Of a stretch of 5,911 nt of DNA, positions 1 to 5,911 are shown in pieces. A program made the position numbers and the translations under genes. The stretch's first letter is position 1. Each line of letters begins with the position of its first letter. The stretch comes from JANYHY01 sp043784605 (lineage in GTDB: Bacteria > Myxococcota_A > Polyangia > Polyangiales > Polyangiaceae): the NCBI GenBank assembly GCA_043784605.1, contig JAYVYD010000428.1, forward strand, positions 1 through 5,911, in the 5' to 3' direction. Under the pieces are notes generated by a model, which was not told the DNA's origin, did no database searches, and saw only the letters and a list, made by a program, of their open reading frames with translations.

Positions 1-3
1 GGT

Positions 4-52
4 ACGCCGACGTAACCACCCTTACAGTCGTTACAACCGCTCAAGTCGGCGT
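4..52. repeat. Nested inverted repeat and TTACA direct repeats at the left edge
   Basis: ACGCCGAC (4-11) is matched by its reverse complement GTCGGCGT (45-52). Inside it, GTAAC (12-16) matches GTTAC (30-34). Between these lie two similar 9-mers, TTACAGTCG (22-30) and TTACAACCG (31-39). No T-run follows, so this is not an obvious intrinsic terminator. It may be a regulatory hairpin upstream of the frame starting at 134, or chance. A smaller inverted repeat CCGAT-N4-ATCGG lies at 63-76. Nothing else is evident in 1-133. Confidence 0.3.
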
Positions 53-133
53 GTCACTTCTGCCGATAGTGATCGGTGTCTGCCTGTCGCGCCCGGCCCC
101 GCCGTCGCCCGACGCGCGGCGAGGGGTGCCGAG

Positions 134-436
134 ATGACCGAAGCTCAAACGCTGTTGCACCGGATTTCCGCGTTCCGCGAGCGACTGGCGGGCAGCACGA
201 CCGGGTTCGCGCTGGTGCCGATGGGCCAGGCGACCGACGGCAACGCCTTCAAGGCGGCCGACGTGGCGCGGCAACTCGCGGCCCAGCCGGAAGTTCTGAG
301 CCGAGTCGTCCGCGGTCTGGCCGAGACGCCCGACGCCCGCGCGGCCGCCCCGACGCCGCTGACCTCCCGCGCTCGCCGGCTGCTTGAAGACGCCCGCGGC
401 CTCGTCGCCCGGCAGCGCGGAACCGCAAACGACTGA
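134..436 (+). CDS. Hypothetical protein, 100 aa, possibly a truncated N-terminal domain
   Basis: I do not firmly recognise this protein. The ATG at 134 has a good ribosome-binding site, GAGGGG at 121-126 with a 7-nt spacer. The product has no signal peptide or membrane segment. It starts with a predicted helix (residues 4-19, TLLHRISAFRERLAG) and ends in a basic, Arg/Ala-rich helix (about 75-96, LTSRARRLLEDARGLVARQR). Both helices vaguely recall N-terminal regions of longer planctomycete (Gemmata-like) proteins, but this is memory, not a search. Leucine codons are 7 CTG to 2 CTC, whereas the next gene is about 17 CTC to 3 CTG, so the segment may be foreign or joined by assembly. The stop lies only 10 bp before the next ATG, which would otherwise suggest an operon. 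The reading frame is probable; its completeness is doubtful. Confidence 0.5.
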   Translation: MTEAQTLLHRISAFRERLAGSTTGFALVPMGQATDGNAFKAADVARQLAAQPEVLSRVVRGLAETPDARAAAPTPLTSRARRLLEDARGLVARQRGTAND

Positions 437-446
437 CGAAAAGAGA

Positions 447-1745
447 ATGAACATGAAGACCTGGATGAAGAAGACCGTCGGTCCGGCGGCCGCGATTGTG
501 CTCATGATGCCCGTGCTCGCCCAGTGCGGCGCAGGGCTCCCCGGTGGCATTCCTGGAGCGGACCAAATCCCCGGTGGAGCGAAGTGTCCGGACATGACGA
601 GCGCGGACGCCATGGCCGAATTCGATTGGGCTGGCAACTACAAGGTAGACGCAGCGGTCGCAGGCAAGCTCAAGGGCGGCCTCGCAGCGGCCATCGAGCT
701 GAAGCAAATCAGCGACTCGATCGACGCGGACCTGAAGACGGGCTGCGGCGGTCTCGCGACCGACCTCGGCGCCGGCGGCGACTTCAAGACGGGTGACGAC
801 GCGTGCAAGGCAGCGATCAAGGTCATCGGCGAAGTGCGCGCGAAGCTCGGTGCACATGCGAGCGCGAGCCTCGACATCGAGCCGCCGAAGTGCGGCGCGG
901 AGATGAGCGTGATCGCCGACTGCGCCGCGAAGTGCGACGCGACCGTCTCCCCCGGGAGCGCGAAGGTGGAGTGCGAGCCGGGCAAGCTCCAGGGCGAGTG
1001 CTCCGCTCAGTGCGAAGGCAGCTGTGAGGTCAGCGGCGGAGCGCAGTGCCAGGGCGATTGCTCGGGTAAGTGCGACGCGAAGATGACCGGCCACTGCGAC
1101 GGCACCTGCGACGGCAACTGCGACGCCAAGGCCATGAAGGGCAGCTGCGCAGGCAAGTGCGACGGCAAGTGCGACGGCGAAATGAGCGGACAGTGCGCGG
1201 GCTCGTGCTCGGGCAGCTGCAAGCTCAAGGGGAAGGCCGAGTGCAAGGGGACCTGCACGGGCGGCTGCTCGGTCGAGATGAAGGCGCCGAAGTGCACCGG
1301 TGAAGTGAAGCCGCCGTCGATGAGCGCAGAGTGCAAAGGGCACTGCGACGCGAAGGCCGAGGCGCACGTGACCTGCACGCCGGCGCACGTCGGCGTACGT
1401 TTGGATGGCGGCGCGGATGCGGCGCTCCAGATGAAGCTCAAGACGGCGCTCGAGAAGAACCTGCCGATCATCGCGAAGATCGCGTTGTCGATGGGACCGC
1501 GCGCAATCAAGCTCTCGGGCAGCATCAAGGAGATCGTCGTGAGCTTGGAGAGCACCGTTCAGGCGGCGGGCAGCAGCAGCGGAGTGACGGGCGCGCAGCT
1601 CGTTGCGTGCGTGGCGGCGCCCTTCAAGGGTGTGGGCGACGCGATGGCGAGCTTGCAAGCCAACGCCAAGGTCAGCGTCGACGTCAAGGCGAGCGCTGAG
1701 TTCAAGGCGGGCGGCAGCGGCAGCGGCAGCGCTTCGACCAAGTAA
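447..1745 (+). CDS. Secreted Cys-rich repeat protein (six CxxxCxxxC units), function unknown
   Basis: A 432-aa exported protein of no family I can name with confidence. The start chosen is ATG 447 (an in-frame ATG at 453 is nearly equivalent); a TTG extension to 384 is unlikely because it delays the signal peptide. The N-terminus is basic, then hydrophobic (residues 11-25), and ends PVLAQCG. C27 could be a lipoprotein cysteine, though Q at -1 is atypical, or signal peptidase I could cut after VLA. Residues 48-148 are Lys/Asp/Ala-rich and likely helical. Residues 149-310 carry 26 of the 31 cysteines, including six tandem 16-17-residue units from 185 to 281. Residues 311-415 are again helical and nearly Cys-free (only C388), and the tail (421-432) is Gly/Ser-rich. 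Such a protein may be a disulfide-braced or metal-binding envelope component; this is inference. No good Shine-Dalgarno site is visible (only AAGAGA), and a strong terminator follows. Because the upstream DNA may be foreign, its promoter cannot be assigned. Confidence 0.85.
   Translation: MNMKTWMKKTVGPAAAIVLMMPVLAQCGAGLPGGIPGADQIPGGAKCPDMTSADAMAEFDWAGNYKVDAAVAGKLKGGLAAAIELKQISDSIDADLKTGCGGLATDLGAGGDFKTGDDACKAAIKVIGEVRAKLGAHASASLDIEPPKCGAEMSVIADCAAKCDATVSPGSAKVECEPGKLQGECSAQCEGSCEVSGGAQCQGDCSGKCDAKMTGHCDGTCDGNCDAKAMKGSCAGKCDGKCDGEMSGQCAGSCSGSCKLKGKAECKGTCTGGCSVEMKAPKCTGEVKPPSMSAECKGHCDAKAEAHVTCTPAHVGVRLDGGADAALQMKLKTALEKNLPIIAKIALSMGPRAIKLSGSIKEIVVSLESTVQAAGSSSGVTGAQLVACVAAPFKGVGDAMASLQANAKVSVDVKASAEFKAGGSGSGSASTK
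999..1289 (+). repeat. Six tandem 48-51 bp coding repeats encoding CxxxCxxxC units
   Basis: Cysteines fall at residues 185/189/193, 201/205/209, 217/221/225, 234/238/242, 250/254/258 and 266/270/274 of the protein. This is a spacing of 4 within a unit and a period of 16, 16, 17, 16 and 16 residues. Residues between the cysteines are mostly Gly, Asp, Ser and Lys, for example CDGTCDGNCDAKAMKGS. The DNA units are diverged (TGCGACGGC is the commonest shared core), so the array looks old and selected at protein level rather than recently amplified. Confidence 0.85.
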
Positions 1746-1768
1746 GCCAAACCTCGGCGAGAGCCGAT

Positions 1769-1812
1769 GACGAGAGACGGAGGCGCTCAGGTGTCTCCGT
1801 CTTTCGTCTTTT
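1769..1812 (+). terminator. Strong intrinsic terminator after the Cys-rich gene
   Basis: A 14-bp stem is formed by 1769-1782 (GACGAGAGACGGAG) and 1795-1808 (CTCCGTCTTTCGTC), with a single G-T wobble and a 12-nt loop. It is followed directly by TTTT (1809-1812). It begins 24 bp after the stop codon at 1745 and separates this gene from the sigma-factor operon. Confidence 0.85.
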
Positions 1813-2000
1813 GTGGCCGCGAATCCGAGCGGACGCGCGGGCGAAGATCGACGGAGCGGAACAATGGATCTCTCATCAGGTTGGGCCATGTTTCCGTATG
1901 CGTTCGAAGCTCCACCCACGCGGGCTCGTGACCAGGAGCACTGCGATGAGCATGCCGTGAACCTCCGCCAGTGATCTCGGTGAGTTACCGGTGGCGCAAG

Positions 2001-2035
2001 ATGTCCGAGGACAGTTCGAGGCTGTCCCTGGACAG
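2001..2035. promoter_or_regulatory. Two tandem TGTCC-N2-GGACA palindromes, 21 bp apart (putative operator/enhancer)
   Basis: The sites are ATGTCCGAGGACAG (2001-2014) and CTGTCCCTGGACAG (2022-2035). The arms are perfectly palindromic: TGTCC/GGACA in the first and CTGTCC/GGACAG in the second. Centres at 2007.5 and 2028.5 are 21 bp apart, two turns of the helix, so two dimers would bind the same DNA face. They lie about 100-130 bp upstream of the sigma-factor ATG. Position and phasing suit an activator or cooperative repressor; the binding protein is unknown. The gene-free stretch 1813-2000 before them shows nothing I can support. Confidence 0.6.
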
Positions 2036-2075
2036 TGACTTATCGCGGTAAGGCCCTCAGAAGCGCGGCACGCGG

Positions 2076-2093
2076 GCGTTTTGCGCAAAACGC
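2076..2093. promoter_or_regulatory. Perfect 18-bp palindrome upstream of the sigma factor (putative operator)
   Basis: GCGTTTTGCGCAAAACGC is an uninterrupted perfect palindrome with its centre at 2084.5, ending 38 bp before the ATG at 2132. It contains the only A/T runs in a GC-rich stretch, is not followed by a T-run and has no loop, so a homodimeric regulator site is more likely than a terminator. It probably overlaps the promoter or early leader of the ECF operon. No convincing -35/-10 or ECF-type promoter could be assigned around it. Confidence 0.55.
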
Positions 2094-2131
2094 GATATGG
2101 TTCCCGCCCGACACGCGTTGAGACGATACCT

Positions 2132-2731
2132 ATGGCCTCTCAAGCCCTCTTCCTTGCCCCGGTAGCATCGGAACTCGCAAGCGCCGCCACGTCCGAAGAG
2201 GACACAGATCGCGCCCTGCGCGGCGACATGGTCGCGTGGAACGCGCTGATCGCGAAGTACAACCACCGCGTGGTCGTCGCGCTGCTCGCCCGTGGTGTCG
2301 CGATCGACCGCGCGAAGGACGTCGCCCAGGACTCGTGGATCAGGCTCATCGAACAGCAGCGTGCGGGCAATCTCCGCGAGCTGAAGCTGCCCGCGCTGGC
2401 CGTGACGCAGGCCATCTTTCTTTCGATCGACGCGGCTCGCAGAGACGGACGCGAGCGGGCAACGCACGACGACGAGGCGGAGCACGTCGTCGACCCATGC
2501 CCTGGGGCGGATCTCCGCATGATGAGCGAGGAGCGCTTCGCCATTGCCGAGCGCGTGCTGTCGAAGTGCGCTCCAAGCGCGCGCAAGGTGTTCGACCTCG
2601 CGTACGGCGGTGAGGGACTGAGTCACGCGGACGTCGCGGTTCGCGTCGGGCTCTCCACGCAGCGCGTTCGTCAGATCGTGTGCGAGGTGCGCAAGCTACT
2701 CCGCGCGGCACTCGAGGGAGGCGACCGATGA
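2132..2731 (+). CDS. ECF-family RNA polymerase sigma factor
   Basis: A 199-aa sigma-70 family factor of the extracytoplasmic-function group, which directs core RNA polymerase to a small stress or envelope regulon. Region 2 spans about residues 26-106. It includes RGDMVAWNALIAKY, the core-binding stretch AKDVAQDSWIRLIE (61-74) and the DNA-recognition helix ending SIDAARRDGR. A linker (107-132, acidic) leads to region 4 (about 140-192) with a helix-turn-helix at 162-185 (LSHADVAVRVGLSTQRVRQI). Length is typical of the family. I chose ATG 2132; its ribosome-binding site is weak. An in-frame TTG at 2081 lies inside the 18-bp palindrome and is less likely. The gene ends in a 4-bp ATGA overlap with an anti-sigma gene, so the two are co-translated and the sigma factor is presumably held inactive until a signal arrives. 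Palindromes upstream suggest additional transcriptional control. Which genes it controls is not visible. Confidence 0.9.
   Translation: MASQALFLAPVASELASAATSEEDTDRALRGDMVAWNALIAKYNHRVVVALLARGVAIDRAKDVAQDSWIRLIEQQRAGNLRELKLPALAVTQAIFLSIDAARRDGRERATHDDEAEHVVDPCPGADLRMMSEERFAIAERVLSKCAPSARKVFDLAYGGEGLSHADVAVRVGLSTQRVRQIVCEVRKLLRAALEGGDR
2714..2727 (+). promoter_or_regulatory. Ribosome-binding site for the anti-sigma gene, inside the sigma-factor gene
   Basis: GAGGGAGG (2714-2721) lies 6 nt before ATG 2728, within the last codons of the sigma factor. It fixes the anti-sigma start at 2728 and, with the ATGA overlap, supports coupled translation in near-equal amounts. Confidence 0.8.
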
Positions 2732-3144
2732 CTGGCGAACACTTGGTCTCGAGCGCGCTCGAGGCGTACGTCGTAGGTGAGCTCGATGCCGAAATGTCGG
2801 CGCTCGTGGAGTCTCACGTCGCCGTGTGCACTGGGTGCGCGGGCCGTCTCGCGGGCGAAGCTCGGCTCGAGGTGGCGTTCGCGGAGGTCGCGGACCGCAG
2901 CGTCGCTCACCGCGAGCGTTCGATCACGCGTCGCTCGTCGTTCGCCGCTGGCGTTGCGATCGCGATGGCCGCCTCGGTGATGCTCTTCTTGGCGCCGCGT
3001 GGACGCGCAGACGAGACCGCATCGCCTGCGACGGCTCCGTCGGTCGCGTTCGAGCGCCATACGCTGGTCGAAGCAGACGCATCGACCGCGTCCGCGCAGA
3101 TCGAAGGCTCTAGAGACGCTGCGATGAAGCTCGGCCGCGACTAG
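2728..3144 (+). CDS. Membrane anti-sigma factor with zinc-binding (ZAS) motif
   Basis: A 138-aa partner of the ECF sigma factor. The N-terminal cytoplasmic domain has the HxxxCxxC zinc motif of ZAS/zf-HC2 anti-sigma factors, at H30, C34 and C37 (ESHVAVCTGC), preceded by the usual short helix (LEAYVVGELD). A basic stretch (RERSITRR, 62-69) precedes one membrane segment at about 72-89. The positive-inside rule therefore puts the sigma-binding part in the cytoplasm and the roughly 48-residue Ala/Thr/Ser-rich tail outside. The start at 2728 overlaps the sigma-factor stop. By family knowledge it sequesters its sigma factor and lets go on an envelope or redox signal, by proteolysis or thiol chemistry. 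The tail is too short for a separate sensor domain, so release may depend on other proteins. The stop codon lies in an 11-bp tandem duplication. Confidence 0.85.
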   Translation: MTGEHLVSSALEAYVVGELDAEMSALVESHVAVCTGCAGRLAGEARLEVAFAEVADRSVAHRERSITRRSSFAAGVAIAMAASVMLFLAPRGRADETASPATAPSVAFERHTLVEADASTASAQIEGSRDAAMKLGRD

Positions 3145-3156
3145 CCCGCGACTAGC
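3135..3156. repeat. 11-bp tandem duplication across the anti-sigma stop codon
   Basis: CCGCGACTAGC occurs twice in direct succession (3135-3145 and 3146-3156). The first copy supplies the TAG stop (3142-3144). A second direct repeat, GCTCTAGAG, occurs near 3108-3116 and 3155-3163. The likely origin is replication slippage; there is no evidence of function. Confidence 0.7.
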
Positions 3157-3197
3157 TCTAGAGGGAGGGCCGTCCGTGAGGCTGCCCGCGCGATCGT

Positions 3198-3225
3198 CCG
3201 GATTGTAAGCATGCTGACAATCCGG
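3198..3225. promoter_or_regulatory. 28-bp near-perfect palindrome between convergent genes
   Basis: CCGGATTGT (3198-3206) and ACAATCCGG (3217-3225) are exact reverse complements. The 10 bases between them contain AGCATGCT (3208-3215), itself a perfect palindrome on the same centre, so only one position pair (3207/3216) is mismatched across 28 bp. It lies 53 bp after the anti-sigma stop and 39 bp beyond the activator-gene stop. No T-run follows on either strand. It could be a shared terminator of a non-canonical kind, an mRNA 3'-end-stabilising structure or a protein-binding site. Confidence 0.55.
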
Positions 3226-3242
3226 GGATGTCTGACGTGGAA

Positions 3243-3256
3243 CAGTCCTCGGACAG
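3243..3256. promoter_or_regulatory. Third GTCC-N2-GGAC palindrome, downstream of the sigma operon
   Basis: Read on the minus strand the site is CTGTCCGAGGACTG. It matches 12 of 14 positions of the site at 2001-2014 and 11 of 14 of the site at 2022-2035. It sits 9 bp past the stop of the minus-strand activator gene. Standing alone it would be weak evidence; its resemblance to the upstream pair makes a common binding protein plausible. Confidence 0.4.
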
Positions 3257-3264
3257 GCCGCTCA

Positions 3265-5166
<1,902 letters not shown>

Positions 5167-5190
5167 CTGTGCCTCGACTTGTACCACCAG

Positions 5191-5251
5191 GCGTGTGGAC
5201 GGCGCACGGATCACACACGGCCCACGCGTGACGCACGTGTCTCCCGTGTGT
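5191..5251. promoter_or_regulatory. CACG/CGTG palindrome cluster in the divergent intergenic region
   Basis: Within about 60 bp lie GCGTGTGG (5191-5198), ACACACGG (5213-5220), the perfect palindrome CACGCGTG (5223-5230), CACGTG (5234-5239) and CCGTGTGT (5244-5251). The outer pair ACACACGG/CCGTGTGT is an exact 8-bp inverted repeat around the inner palindromes. It lies 25-85 bp upstream of the activator start and about 100 bp upstream of the divergent lipoprotein, a good position for autoregulation or shared control. No function is shown. Confidence 0.4.
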
Positions 5252-5289
5252 CAGGTATGAGCTCTGTAAGGCCCGCCGACGAGAAATCG

Positions 5290-5319
5290 TTGACCAGAGC
5301 GGACGGTCAGGGCTAAGAC
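5290..5319 (+). promoter_or_regulatory. Possible housekeeping-type promoter for the 60-aa lipoprotein
   Basis: TTGACC (5290-5295) matches five of six bases of a -35 box. After an 18-bp spacer, TAAGAC (5314-5319) matches a -10 box only at T, A and A. The predicted start would leave a leader of about 25 nt ahead of ATG 5352. The -10 match is poor, so this is tentative. Confidence 0.3.
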
Positions 5320-5339
5320 GTCGGCCGTTCGTTTTATCC

Positions 5340-5351
5340 GAGGAGAGAGAA
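5340..5351 (+). promoter_or_regulatory. Strong ribosome-binding site for the 60-aa lipoprotein
   Basis: GAGGAG (5340-5345) followed by GAGAA before ATG 5352 is a near-ideal Shine-Dalgarno site. It is the best in the window and suggests high expression of this small protein. Confidence 0.8.
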
Positions 5352-5534
5352 ATGAAAAAGGTTGCGATTCTGACGGTTCTGGCAATTGCAGGTGCTCTCG
5401 CTGGTGTCGCTTGCGGCGGCGGCGATGCTCCGGCCAAGGATCCGAGCTCCACTACCACGACCACGTCGAGCGCTGCTCCCATGGACAGTGCGGCTCCCGC
5501 GGCGGGCGCTTCGTCGGCTGCTCCCATGAAGTGA
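5352..5534 (+). CDS. Small Ala/Ser/Thr/Pro-rich putative lipoprotein, 60 aa
   Basis: The N-terminus MKK followed by a hydrophobic stretch (4-18) and GVACGGG marks a type II signal peptide with the acylated cysteine at C21. The -3 residue is Gly rather than the usual Leu, but V-A at -2/-1 fits. The mature part is only 40 residues. It is low complexity: GGGDAPAKDPSS, then STTTTTTSSAA, then SAAPM-type repeats encoded by a duplicated GCTGCTCCCATG (5472-5483 and 5517-5528). There is no domain I recognise. Small lipoproteins of this kind are common in myxobacteria and stay uncharacterised; a role as abundant envelope component or linker is a guess. The gene is divergent from the sigma-54 activator, has a strong ribosome-binding site and is closed by two hairpins, so it is probably transcribed alone. 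Confidence 0.8.
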   Translation: MKKVAILTVLAIAGALAGVACGGGDAPAKDPSSTTTTTSSAAPMDSAAPAAGASSAAPMK

Positions 5535-5541
5535 AAACGGC

Positions 5542-5612
5542 GTCGGCGCAGCACGCGCCGGCCCTTTGAAGAAACGGGGTGCGCTCTCACGAGCGTGCTC
5601 CGTTGCTTTTTT
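5542..5612 (+). terminator. Tandem hairpins ending in T6 after the 60-aa lipoprotein
   Basis: Hairpin 1 has an 8-bp GC-rich stem (5542-5549 with 5555-5562, one wobble) and loop AGCAC. Hairpin 2 has a 13-bp stem (5573-5585 with 5592-5604, three G-T wobbles) and loop CTCACG, then GC and six T (5607-5612). The second is a classical intrinsic terminator; the first may stabilise the transcript or act as a backup. Confidence 0.8.
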
Positions 5613-5649
5613 GTGGTCTCGCCATCGGCTCCTCGCAGACAATGACACC

Positions 5650-5802
5650 ATGCGTTTCGCAATCGCCATCTCTTTGCTGATCGCCACCGTCGCGTGTGGC
5701 GACCCGAAGCCGCCGATGGTTCCGGACAACACGGACCTATCGCAGCCGGACGGCGGCGATCCTGCTGTCACACCCACCAGCGCTGTCGCGCCGACTCAGT
5801 AG
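5650..5802 (+). CDS. Very small putative lipoprotein, 50 aa
   Basis: MRFAIAISLLIATVACGDPK is a short type II signal peptide with the lipid-anchored cysteine at C16 (T-V-A before the cysteine). The mature 35 residues are Pro/Asp/Thr-rich and disordered-looking (GDPKPPMVPDN, SQPDGGDP, TPTSAVAPTQ) with no recognisable domain. ATG 5650 has no clear Shine-Dalgarno site, and no promoter could be assigned in the 37 bp after the preceding terminator, so expression may rely on read-through. A TTG extension to 5566 would run through the terminator hairpin and was not accepted. Its TAG stop lies in the first copy of a 16-bp tandem duplication, and a minus-strand gene converges on it. Being a real gene rests mainly on the clean lipoprotein signal. 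Confidence 0.6.
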   Translation: MRFAIAISLLIATVACGDPKPPMVPDNTDLSQPDGGDPAVTPTSAVAPTQ

Positions 5803-5820
5803 CTCGCCGACTCAGTAGCT
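5789..5820. repeat. 16-bp tandem duplication at the junction of two convergent genes
   Basis: CGCCGACTCAGTAGCT is repeated exactly (5789-5804, 5805-5820). The first copy contains the plus-strand TAG stop (5800-5802). The second contains TCA (5812-5814), the complement of the TGA stop of the minus-strand gene. Confidence 0.85.
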
Positions 5821-5911
5821 CGCTAGAAGCGCTTCACGTGCCGGCTTGTAGGGTAGAAGCATGTTCATCACGGCGAGCGCATGTTGCTCGGCGCTCTCGT
5901 TGAGGCCAGCC
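5812..5911 (-). CDS. C-terminal fragment of an unidentified protein (runs off the right edge)
   Basis: On the minus strand one frame is open from the window edge to TGA at 5814-5812. It encodes about 32 residues ending NMLLPYKPAREALLASY, preceded by AGLNESAEQHALAV. Third positions are G/C-rich and composition is protein-like, unlike the other two minus-strand frames, one of which hits a stop near 5834. It converges with the 50-aa lipoprotein gene. I do not recognise the family. The rest of the gene lies outside the window. Confidence 0.5.
   Translation of the reverse strand, partial: AGLNESAEQHALAVMNMLLPYKPAREALLASY

Noticed and set aside
384..446. TTG-initiated extension of the Cys-rich protein
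   Set aside because: It would put 21 polar residues before the signal peptide and overlap the preceding frame; ATG 447 gives a normal export signal.
585..594. TGTCCGGACA palindrome inside the Cys-rich gene, using the same half-sites as the operator pair
   Set aside because: It lacks the 2-bp spacer and is fully explained by codons for Lys-Cys-Pro-Asp-Met; probably coincidence.
249..1919. Minus-strand open frame of 556 codons over the Cys-rich gene
   Set aside because: It is a low-complexity Ala/Arg/Leu product covering two plus-strand frames and a terminator; the plus-strand frame has a signal peptide and regular Cys repeats.
2067..2084. Sigma-54 promoter candidate (GGCACG ... TTGC) upstream of the sigma factor
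   Set aside because: The GG and GC elements are separated by 14 bases instead of the required 10; sigma-54 promoters do not tolerate this.
1876..2088. Minus-strand 70-codon frame in the gene-free stretch before the sigma factor
   Set aside because: There is no recognisable domain or signal, its start falls inside the 18-bp palindrome, and there is no convincing ribosome-binding site.
5566..5649. TTG-initiated N-terminal extension of the 50-aa lipoprotein
   Set aside because: It runs through the tandem terminator hairpin and would bury the lipoprotein signal peptide.

Overview
The window is GC-rich DNA with bacterial gene organisation. It most likely comes from a myxobacterium (Myxococcota, perhaps the Polyangiales). 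The reasons are a sigma-54 activator with FHA-GAF-AAA+-Fis architecture (a type abundant in that phylum), an ECF sigma/anti-sigma pair, several small lipoproteins and a secreted Cys-rich low-complexity protein. The taxonomy is inferred from gene content, not from a marker gene. The first ~430 bases use leucine codons differently from the rest and may come from another genome, possibly through an assembly join.

Layout: 1-133 holds no gene, only small repeats. 134-436 (+) is a 100-codon unknown reading frame. 447-1745 (+) is a secreted protein with six tandem CxxxCxxxC units, followed by a strong intrinsic terminator (1769-1812). 1746-2131 has no gene but holds regulatory-looking DNA: two TGTCC-N2-GGACA palindromes 21 bp apart and a perfect 18-bp palindrome. 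2132-2731 (+) is an ECF sigma factor, overlapping by 4 bp a zinc-motif membrane anti-sigma factor (2728-3144). A 120-bp convergent gap follows with a 28-bp near-perfect palindrome and a third GTCC-N2-GGAC site. 3265-5166 (-) is the sigma-54 activator. A 185-bp divergent region rich in CACG/CGTG palindromes separates it from a 60-aa lipoprotein (5352-5534, +), which is followed by tandem hairpins ending in T6. A 50-aa lipoprotein (5650-5802, +) ends in a 16-bp tandem duplication. The C-terminus of a convergent minus-strand gene runs off the right edge.

Taken together this looks like a signalling and cell-envelope neighbourhood. An envelope-linked ECF switch and a phosphothreonine/small-molecule-sensing sigma-54 activator sit among exported proteins of unknown role. 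No mobile element, tRNA, rRNA or CRISPR array was seen. The most distinctive signals are the helically phased palindromes flanking the sigma/anti-sigma operon and the period-16 cysteine repeat protein.
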